A stretch of DNA of 11,832 nucleotides from Solirubrobacterales bacterium (GTDB taxonomy: Bacteria; Actinomycetota; Thermoleophilia; Solirubrobacterales; Solirubrobacteraceae): the NCBI GenBank assembly GCA_026392325.1, contig JAPLCH010000240.1, forward strand, positions 1 to 11,832, written 5' to 3'. The position numbers were made by a program, and so were the translations under genes. Below the pieces are notes generated by a model. It made no database searches and had not been told where the DNA came from. It was given only the letters and a program-made list of their open reading frames with translations. Below, one piece after another: positions 5,995 through 11,832 of this stretch. Numbering within the stretch: position 1 is the stretch's first letter; each line of letters starts with the position of its first letter.

Positions 5995-6098
5995 TTGGCT
6001 GGTTCAGCTTGCAGGCAAACGGCTAACTCTCACGTCCGGGTACCATCGTTTTCAGATGGAACCTGAAGCCACAACAGCCGACGAGCCTTCGAGTCCGG
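5977..6098 (+). other. corA 5' leader with two stem-loops
   Basis: No gene is visible here. Two hairpins can form in the plus-strand transcript. The first is TTCCC/GGGAA (5980-5984 with 5990-5994). The second is larger: GGT/ACC plus CCATC/GATGG (6039-6047 with 6055-6063), with one A-A mismatch and loop GTTTTCA. I do not recognise the conserved blocks of the M-box magnesium riboswitch, and the leader is short for one. The left boundary depends on the candidate promoter. Confidence 0.3.
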
Positions 6099-7094
6099 AT
6101 GCCAAGCCTCCCCAAGCCTCGTCTTCGCAGATCTGGTCGCGTTCGCGGCCCGGTAGTTCCTGCCCAGGAACCTGAACGCCTCCACGTAGAGGAAGTTGAA
6201 CACGGCGGTCTGCGCTGGATCAACATCACACGCCCGCGTAGCTCCGATCGTGAATGGCTGCAGGAGCGTTTCGACTTTCACTCTCTCGCATATGAGGACG
6301 TTTTCTCTCGCAACCAGCGACCGAAGATCGATGAGTATCCGGATCACATTTTCGCGATTCTTCACTTTCCCCGGTTCAATGCTGAAGCTGGAAGGCTCGG
6401 TGCCGCTGAACTTGATGTCTTTGTAGGCCCCGGATACCTCATCACAATTCCCAACGACCCCATTGACCCCGTCTCATACCTGTTCGAGCGATGCCGCCAG
6501 AGCGAGGAAGTCCGGGCGGATCTCTTCTCCCGAGGCTCCGGGTATCTCCTATACCGCGTCGCAGATGCCTGCGTTGATGCTGGTTTCCCAATGCTCCGCA
6601 AGATTGGCGGCAAGCTTGAGCACTTGGAGGAGGAGATCTTCGCTGGACGTTCGTCGGAGGCAGTCAGGGACATCTCCAACGCCAAGCAGGAGATCATCAA
6701 CTTCCGCAAGATCGTTCGACCACAGCGAGTCGTCTTCAGAGATCTCGAACGCTCGCGGCATCCCATCCTTGCCGAGGAACTCGAGATCTACTTCGACGAC
6801 CTTGAGGATGCGTCTGAACGCGTGTGGCAGATGCTTGAGGGATACAAGGAAACCGTCGAGGCCCTTGAGGCAACCAACGAATCAGTCCTCTCACATCGGC
6901 TGAATGACGTTCTTCGCGTACTCACGGTTCTGACTGTGATCTTCCTTCCAGCAACTCTTATCTCCGGAATCATGGGCATGAACACGCATGTTCCGGGCCA
7001 GGACACCATCGCCGGCTTCTGGTTCACAGTTGGTGCCGTCGTATTCATTCTTGTGGGGGCCCTGACCTTCTTCAAGTCCCGCCGCTGGCTCTGA
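6099..7094 (+). CDS. corA: CorA-type Mg2+/divalent cation channel
   Basis: A homopentameric inner-membrane channel for Mg2+ (some members carry Co2+, Ni2+ or Zn2+). The 331-residue protein has the CorA plan: a large cytoplasmic N-terminal domain with LRWINITRP and the DEYPDHIFAILHFPRF segment (residues 78-93), long acidic and helical stretches (LEHLEEEIF near 173-181; EELEIYFDDLEDASERV near 226-242), then two membrane helices at the C-terminus, about 271-292 and 306-325. The signature GMN is at 293-295, in IMGMNTHVPGQ, and the chain ends in the basic FKSRRWL. The loop after GMN lacks the acidic MPEL-type sequence of classical CorA, so ion preference is uncertain. The start at 6099 is the only ATG in frame after the stop at 6024, but its SD is weak. 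The first 25 residues are basic and Pro-rich. The lipid kinase gene follows after 35 bases and may be co-transcribed. Confidence 0.92.
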   Translation: MPSLPKPRLRRSGRVRGPVVPAQEPERLHVEEVEHGGLRWINITRPRSSDREWLQERFDFHSLAYEDVFSRNQRPKIDEYPDHIFAILHFPRFNAEAGRLGAAELDVFVGPGYLITIPNDPIDPVSYLFERCRQSEEVRADLFSRGSGYLLYRVADACVDAGFPMLRKIGGKLEHLEEEIFAGRSSEAVRDISNAKQEIINFRKIVRPQRVVFRDLERSRHPILAEELEIYFDDLEDASERVWQMLEGYKETVEALEATNESVLSHRLNDVLRVLTVLTVIFLPATLISGIMGMNTHVPGQDTIAGFWFTVGAVVFILVGALTFFKSRRWL

Positions 7095-7129
7095 CAAGAG
7101 CATTCCAGCAAGCCCGGTAGGCTGATTAC

Positions 7130-8086
7130 ATGCAGCTCAAGAAGGACAGCCTGAGCATCGGCCCTCTGGCATCAACGCCGCGCAGACTTCTGGTTGTGAT
7201 CAACCCTGTTGCCTCATCTGTCTCCTCCCGGCTTAGAAGCCTGATGGTCTCTGCCCTGGAGACCCGATACGACGTCCACGCAGTGGTGACCGATGGCCCA
7301 GGGCATGCGGCCGCGCTTGCCGGAGAGGCAAAGAACCAGGGAATGGATGCCGTAGTGGCCTTTGGTGGAGACGGAACCGCAAACGAGGTGGCGAACGGAC
7401 TTGGTGACAGCGATGTTCCACTGACCTGCCTCCCCGGCGGCTCAGCAAATGTCTTCTGCGGAGTCACTGGTTCCCCTCGCGAAATCACCTCAGCGGTGCG
7501 CCATCTCCTTGGGAGGGCGGACAACTGGCAGTCGGCCTCGGTTGATGCCGGGACCGTCAACGGACGCAGGTTCCTCTTTACAAGCGGCGTCGGGCTTGAC
7601 GCGAAGATTGTGGCGGGCGTGGACTCGAGGCCCGAGCTTAAGCGCCGGTGGCGCCAGTGGTGGTTTGTAACTCATGCCGCCCGCGTGATCGCAAGCGACT
7701 ACGCGTTCTCACCCCCTCGCGTCAGGATCGTCGGACAGCCTGGATCAGAAGGGATCGCCGCAGTCGTTCAGAACGGGCGCCCTTGGACCTATTTCGGACA
7801 GCGACCTATCACCGTGTCCAAGGACGCTGGCCTCAACACCGGAACCCTTGCTGTGACTGTTGTCGGACGTCCCCGCCCATGGGACTACCTGCCCATTGGC
7901 GTCCGGGTCTTTTCTGACCGCGGGGCCGCTGGGCATTCGCGGATCCACTCCTATTCAGCTGCCGACTTCACGGTCGAGGCCCTTGATTCAGCGCTCATTG
8001 ATGTTCACGTTGATGGCGATCACATTGGATCTGTGAGTAGAGCCAACTACTCCGTTGAGCCCGGCGCAATACGCCTGCTCGTCTGA
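7130..8086 (+). CDS. Diacylglycerol kinase-family lipid kinase (YegS/DgkB type)
   Basis: A soluble or membrane-associated kinase that uses ATP to phosphorylate a lipid or sphingoid hydroxyl. Seen in the 318 residues: N-terminal nucleotide-binding region with VVINPVASSVSS (residues 22-33), the glycine-rich AFGGDGTANEVANGL (77-91), LPGGSANVFC (101-110), SVDAGTVNGRRF and FTSGVGLDAKI (150-160), then a beta-sandwich C-terminal half with VQNGRPWTYFG and VDGDHIG near the end. Family members recycle diacylglycerol or modify membrane lipids; the precise substrate cannot be read from sequence. The ATG at 7130 is used; upstream GTAGG gives a moderate SD at somewhat long spacing. It lies 35 bases after corA on the same strand and ends 17 bp from the convergent rel gene. 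No signal peptide or membrane helix is evident. Confidence 0.9.
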   Translation: MQLKKDSLSIGPLASTPRRLLVVINPVASSVSSRLRSLMVSALETRYDVHAVVTDGPGHAAALAGEAKNQGMDAVVAFGGDGTANEVANGLGDSDVPLTCLPGGSANVFCGVTGSPREITSAVRHLLGRADNWQSASVDAGTVNGRRFLFTSGVGLDAKIVAGVDSRPELKRRWRQWWFVTHAARVIASDYAFSPPRVRIVGQPGSEGIAAVVQNGRPWTYFGQRPITVSKDAGLNTGTLAVTVVGRPRPWDYLPIGVRVFSDRGAAGHSRIHSYSAADFTVEALDSALIDVHVDGDHIGSVSRANYSVEPGAIRLLV

Positions 8087-8103
8087 GGGTCTGCAGCCAC
8101 TGA

Positions 8104-10383
8104 TCAGTCGGTTCCTGGCGTCACACGCTGGGCATCAAACACAGCATCAATCTGACGGAGCTTTGTAATGGTCAGTTCCAGAGTTCGCGTATCCGGGACC
8201 TCGACCACAAACCTGTTACGAATCATCGGATCATCGGTTGTTACACGGGCCTCAATGATGTTGATTCCGCTCTCGGCAAAAGTACGGGAGAGGTCTTCGA
8301 GCAGCCGGTGCCTGTCCCAGCCGTCAACCTGAAGCTCCACTCTGAAGGAAGTGTCAGGTGCTCCCTCCCACCGGACAGCAGTAAACCGGCTCTCATCCTT
8401 GCTGAGAGCCTTGACGTTCGGACAGTCGGTCCTGTGGATCGTGATCCCCCGCCCAAGTGAGACGTAGCCGCAGATGTCATCGCCCGGAACAGGCCTGCAG
8501 CACTTAGCCATCCGGAGCATCACATCTGAGCCAACGCCGACAACAGTAATTCCATATCGCCCAGCAGTTTCAGCCGGCCTTTCGCGACGACGACCTTCCT
8601 TGATCAGGGCGTCTGCAGGACTGGATGAATCCTCCGCTGCCTCGCCCTCCTTGAGCCGCCCCATGACCTTCTGGACAACGTTGGTGGCCGAGGTCTTTCC
8701 CTCTCCGATGGAGCGGTAAAGCTCGTCGGCGCGCCTAAAGCCCGCCTCTCGTGTGACATCGGCCAAGAGGGACGAGCCAACTATTTTCTGGGCGGGAAGC
8801 CCCTCCCGCTTGAGCGCATTGTTGAGCGAATCGCGGCCTGACTGCTCAGCGTCACGTCGGTCAAGAGTCCTGAAGAATGCACGGATCTTGTTTCGGGCTC
8901 GCGGTGTCCGTACAAGTGTGAGCCAGTCCCTTGAAGGGCCCCGTTCACGGTTGGAGGTAAGAACCTCGACGATGTCACCGCTCTTAAGCTGGTAGCTCAG
9001 CGGAACGATTCGACCGTTGACCTTCGCACCGACACATCGGTGCCCCACGTCGGTGTGCACCTCATACGCAAAGTCGAGGGGAGTCGCTCCAGCGGCCAAG
9101 GACTTCACTTCGCCCCTCGGCGTGAAGATGAAAACTTCGTCTTCAAAGAGGTCGCCCTTGAGGGCAGTGAGGAAATCGGAGGAGTCAGTGTTGTCGGAGT
9201 CTCCGCGGGCGACGTCCCCAAGCCATCTGAGGCTGTCGCCAGCAAACTCTCCCTGCTTGTAACGCCAGTGCGCTGCCACTCCAAACTCTGCGGTCTCCTG
9301 CATTGCAAGCGTCCGGATCTGGATCTCTAGAGGCCGACCCTCCGGGCCGATCACAGTTGTGTGAAGTGACTGGTAGCGATTCATCTTCGGCATCGCCACG
9401 TAGTCCTTGAACCGCCCTGGAAGTGGCTTCCAAAGAGCATGCACCGCTCCCACAGCCGAATAGCAATCCTTAACCGAGTCAACGACAACCCTCATTGCTG
9501 TCAGGTCATAAATCTCATTGAACTCCCTGCCCTTCCCGGACATCTTCGAATAGATCGAATAGAAGTGCTTGGCACGTCCCGAGATTTCAGAGCTGACATC
9601 CAAGGCATCGAGCTCTCGGCTGAGTATCCGTCCAGCATCGGCCACGTACTTCTCGCGGTCCTCTCTCTGCTGACTGACCAGCTCCTTGATCTCTTGGTAC
9701 TTCCGTGGATGAAGGGTCGCAAAAGCGAGGTCCTCCAACTCCGACTTGACTGCGTGTATTCCCAACCGGTGGGCAATTGGCGCGTAGATATCAAGGCTCT
9801 CTTTGGCCTTGTAAGCCTGCTTCTGCTTCGGAAGTGAGCTCACCGTCCTCATGTTGTGAAGTCGATCCGCAAGCTTGATCAAAATCACCCGCATATCACG
9901 CGTCATCGCAACGATCATCTTGCGGTAGTTCTCCGCCTGCGCCTCATCGCGTGACTGGAAGCTCAGCTCCGTGAGCTTGGTGACGCCGTCAACCAGCTCG
10001 GCGACAGTTGGTCCGAACCGTTCAGACAGATCCTCGAGGGTTACCTTGGTGTCCTCAACAGTGTCGTGAAGAAGCGCAGCTTGAATGGCTGGGGTGTCCA
10101 AGCCGAATCCAGCGCAGACCTCTGCCACGGCCGCTGGATGGTCAATAAAGGGCTCTCCAGATAGGCGCACCTGCCCGGCATGCGCAGCGTGGGCAAAAAG
10201 GTAGGCGTCTTCAAGGGCAGTCTTGTCGAGCGTGCGCTCTGAGGTACCGGCTCCTGACGCCTCAATGATGCGATCCGCAACAGCTGCGGCCGCAGACCGG
10301 TCCTCCCCTGCTTCTACCCCGTGAGTGTCAGCGTGCTGAGAAATGAACGACCCTCCTCGAGCCGAGCTTTTGCTCTGCGCCAT
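8104..10383 (-). CDS. relA: Bifunctional (p)ppGpp synthetase/hydrolase (RelA/SpoT family)
   Basis: Makes and degrades the stringent-response alarmones in response to amino-acid starvation, acting with the ribosome. The 759 residues show the full long-Rel domain order. Hydrolase: RLSGEPFIDHP (residues 73-83), the HD motif LLHDTVEDT (104-112) and KLADRLHNMRT (170-180), all intact. Synthetase: FNEIYDLTAMRVV (288-300), GRFKDYVAMPKMNRYQSLHTT with RFKD at 324-327 (the form found in bifunctional enzymes, not EXDD of RelA-only proteins), and LEIQIRT (352-358). TGS domain: about 415-477. Zinc-finger-like domain: AKCCRPVPGDD with Cys628/629 and IHRTDCPN. ACT domain: about 680-759. The ATG at 10383 lies inside recJ, giving a 70-bp overlap. 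No other in-frame ATG, GTG or TTG occurs before about codon 71, so this start stands despite a weak SD. Confidence 0.97.
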   Translation of the reverse strand: MAQSKSSARGGSFISQHADTHGVEAGEDRSAAAAVADRIIEASGAGTSERTLDKTALEDAYLFAHAAHAGQVRLSGEPFIDHPAAVAEVCAGFGLDTPAIQAALLHDTVEDTKVTLEDLSERFGPTVAELVDGVTKLTELSFQSRDEAQAENYRKMIVAMTRDMRVILIKLADRLHNMRTVSSLPKQKQAYKAKESLDIYAPIAHRLGIHAVKSELEDLAFATLHPRKYQEIKELVSQQREDREKYVADAGRILSRELDALDVSSEISGRAKHFYSIYSKMSGKGREFNEIYDLTAMRVVVDSVKDCYSAVGAVHALWKPLPGRFKDYVAMPKMNRYQSLHTTVIGPEGRPLEIQIRTLAMQETAEFGVAAHWRYKQGEFAGDSLRWLGDVARGDSDNTDSSDFLTALKGDLFEDEVFIFTPRGEVKSLAAGATPLDFAYEVHTDVGHRCVGAKVNGRIVPLSYQLKSGDIVEVLTSNRERGPSRDWLTLVRTPRARNKIRAFFRTLDRRDAEQSGRDSLNNALKREGLPAQKIVGSSLLADVTREAGFRRADELYRSIGEGKTSATNVVQKVMGRLKEGEAAEDSSSPADALIKEGRRRERPAETAGRYGITVVGVGSDVMLRMAKCCRPVPGDDICGYVSLGRGITIHRTDCPNVKALSKDESRFTAVRWEGAPDTSFRVELQVDGWDRHRLLEDLSRTFAESGINIIEARVTTDDPMIRNRFVVEVPDTRTLELTITKLRQIDAVFDAQRVTPGTD

Positions 10384-11832
10384 GACACTGAAGACTCAAG
10401 CTCACCACTTGCTTCACCGAGGACAATCCCACAGTCAGACGGGTTGAACTGTGCGACACCGATTTCCCGGAAGACCCTGAGCATCCACGCAACCGCGAGC
10501 GGTGACCTCGGGTGTCTCCCAGCTCCTTGGAGCACAGTGACCCGCTCTGACAGATCCGAAAGCTCGGCGGCAGCGCGCACATCTCTGTAAAACGGTCGCA
10601 GTTGGGTATCAATGTCGTTGTCATAGTCATGAACTTTCATGGCAAAGCGTACCTCTGCGGCAGTCCAGGCCCGGTAGAGCCAGCCAGGACCACTTGACAT
10701 GGCAATGTCAACCCCGACCGAATCCGTTGGTGGATCCAGGAGAACGACGCATTCGAACCTCGACGCGATTATCGGATTCGCACGGAAGGTCTTCCAGTCG
10801 CAGACGGTGAATCCCCCAACCACACCCTGCAGGCCGGGAAGTCTCCGCGGCACGTCGGCCACAACAGCCAGTGTGGAATAGCACGAAGCAGTAAGCCTGC
10901 CAAGCGTGGGAACCCCACCGCGCTGGGCCGAGGCCTCAGTCCGTGGCTGCCCAGGAAGCACCCCATGTGATCCCGTTGATTCCTCCGTAAACCGTCTGTT
11001 CATTCTCGCCAACCAATCCTCGGGTGAAGCAATTACTTCAATTGAGGCTCCCTTGGAAGGAACTGCCCGTACTACTGAGAACCTCGGCTCTACCTTGCCG
11101 TTCCAGCGGTTGACCTCAAGCGCTCCCACAACGTCAGCAGGATCTCCCCAGTTGGCCACTAGCTTCTCCCTGGCTCCAAAGGCAACGCCCATGGCACTTG
11201 ACCCGCCCAGCCTCACAGCGAAGCGAGCATGTTTGCCCTCTCCCATCCGAATAGGGCGCTCGAGCACAGCTGACCTGACCCCAAGCAGGATGTCAGGGTT
11301 TCCTTCTCCAAACGGCTCTAGAGCTGCAAGCTCCTCAGCCAGCCCAAGGTTCAACTCTGCCGGGCTGGCGACTGCGTCCACAACCACGCGGGGCCGTCGT
11401 AGATTGAGTGGGAGCGTGTCCTCGACCGTCTTCTGGAAGAGCTCCCTGAATGCCTCAATATTTTCAGTCCTCATGGTGAGGCCCGCTGCAGCTGAATGGC
11501 CGCCAAAGCGCTCGAGCAAATCGGAGCAGGCCTCGAGGGCCAAGGCGACATTGAACCCCGGGACACTCCGAACCGAGCCAACAGCGGTATCACCTGAAAT
11601 CGAAAGAGCGACGACGGGCCGGTAGAACGAACCAGCGAGCCCGCCAGCCACAATGCCGACTACGCCGGGATGCCAGCCATCACCCGCGACCACCCAAGCC
11701 GCGGCCTTGGGCCGCTCTCCAGCCTGAATCTCCGCCGCGATCCGGACCTGCTGTTGAAGTAGGCGGCGCTCAGCATTCGCAGCCTCAAGGTCGCCTGCAA
11801 GGTCCGCTGCTCTCTCTGGGTCTTGGCATAGA
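10314..11832 (-). CDS. recJ: Single-stranded-DNA exonuclease RecJ (C-terminal part; 5' end beyond window)
   Basis: A 5'-3' single-strand DNA exonuclease used in recombination and repair. I read 505 codons in frame from the right edge to the stop at 10316-10314; the N-terminal DHH catalytic half is outside the window. The visible part begins in the linker helix (AANAERRLLQQQVRIAAEI), then the DHHA1 domain: VVAGDGWHPGVVGIVAGGL (residues 47-65), GSVRSVPGFNVALALEAC (85-102) and the conserved RFGGHSAAAGLTM (108-120). An OB-fold-like segment follows (LGVRSAVLERPIRMGEGKHARFAVR), then an extension of over 250 residues ending in RSFLSTLTLTG, as found in long RecJ forms. GTG at 11693 could look like a start, but it lies in the middle of DHHA1. 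The extension has no motif I can name. The 3' end overlaps relA by 70 bp, so the two are probably co-transcribed. Confidence 0.93.
   Translation of the reverse strand, partial: LCQDPERAADLAGDLEAANAERRLLQQQVRIAAEIQAGERPKAAAWVVAGDGWHPGVVGIVAGGLAGSFYRPVVALSISGDTAVGSVRSVPGFNVALALEACSDLLERFGGHSAAAGLTMRTENIEAFRELFQKTVEDTLPLNLRRPRVVVDAVASPAELNLGLAEELAALEPFGEGNPDILLGVRSAVLERPIRMGEGKHARFAVRLGGSSAMGVAFGAREKLVANWGDPADVVGALEVNRWNGKVEPRFSVVRAVPSKGASIEVIASPEDWLARMNRRFTEESTGSHGVLPGQPRTEASAQRGGVPTLGRLTASCYSTLAVVADVPRRLPGLQGVVGGFTVCDWKTFRANPIIASRFECVVLLDPPTDSVGVDIAMSSGPGWLYRAWTAAEVRFAMKVHDYDNDIDTQLRPFYRDVRAAAELSDLSERVTVLQGAGRHPRSPLAVAWMLRVFREIGVAQFNPSDCGIVLGEASGELESSVSWRRAKARLEEGRSFLSTLTLTG

Noticed and set aside
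5977..6098. M-box magnesium riboswitch ahead of corA
   Set aside because: The leader is short and I could not find the conserved M-box blocks.
6056..6175. Alternative upstream ATG before corA
   Set aside because: It is out of frame with CorA and stops after 39 codons, with no good SD.
4281..8108. ACTGATCAG present at both convergent junctions (4281-4289 and 8099-8107), considered as a shared terminator or binding site
   Set aside because: The same word, on the other strand, also occurs inside the thrC-like coding region near 5543-5551, and it contains the common TGATCA palindrome, so chance is the simpler reading.
10906..11625. 239-codon open frame on the plus strand
   Set aside because: Antisense to recJ; composition is Ser/Pro/Ala-rich as expected for a shadow frame, with no motifs.

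Overview
The window is a compact, gene-dense stretch of bacterial chromosome (GC near 57% by eye) with housekeeping genes on both strands and no sign of mobile DNA. An actinomycete-type (Actinomycetota) genome fits best. The threonine-synthase-like gene followed by a CysO-like MoaD/ThiS carrier ending in LPAVAGG matches a pairing known from that phylum. The PyrR target hairpin sits on the pyrR ribosome binding site as in mycobacteria, and the Rel protein is the long bifunctional type with an RFKD motif. I cannot place it below phylum.

Layout. (1) Positions 1-3401, minus strand, transcription right to left: rnz (RNase Z), then pyrR-pyrB-pyrC, with pyrC running off the left edge. Both pyr junctions are 4-bp ATGA overlaps. 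A 59-base gap ahead of pyrR holds a PyrR-binding RNA hairpin whose lower stem covers the Shine-Dalgarno sequence. (2) Positions 3455-4279, plus strand: tRNA-Arg(CCG), then, 11 bases after the tRNA 3' end, a MenH-like alpha/beta hydrolase. A perfect 10-bp inverted repeat lies at the end of that gene, where it converges on the next minus-strand operon. (3) Positions 4286-5947, minus strand: a SAM-I riboswitch, an SD-sequestering hairpin, a threonine-synthase-family PLP enzyme, and the CysO-like carrier, joined by an ATGA overlap. (4) Positions 5940-8086, plus strand: candidate promoter, leader with hairpins, a CorA-type Mg2+ channel and a diacylglycerol-kinase-family lipid kinase. (5) Positions 8104-11832, minus strand: recJ (3' part only) overlapping by 70 bp the start of a full-length bifunctional (p)ppGpp synthetase/hydrolase gene.

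The most interesting point is block 3. The PLP enzyme would normally be annotated as threonine synthase. It has a SAM-responsive, methionine-type riboswitch with every helix of the SAM-I fold in place, and it is translationally coupled to a sulfur-carrier protein with a GG tail. Together these suggest that the pair makes homocysteine (methionine branch) by sulfide transfer from a protein thiocarboxylate to an activated homoserine, rather than making threonine. That is an inference from context and has not been demonstrated. A second theme is that two separate operons here (pyr and thrC-like/MoaD) appear to be controlled at translation by RNA structures masking the SD of the first gene.
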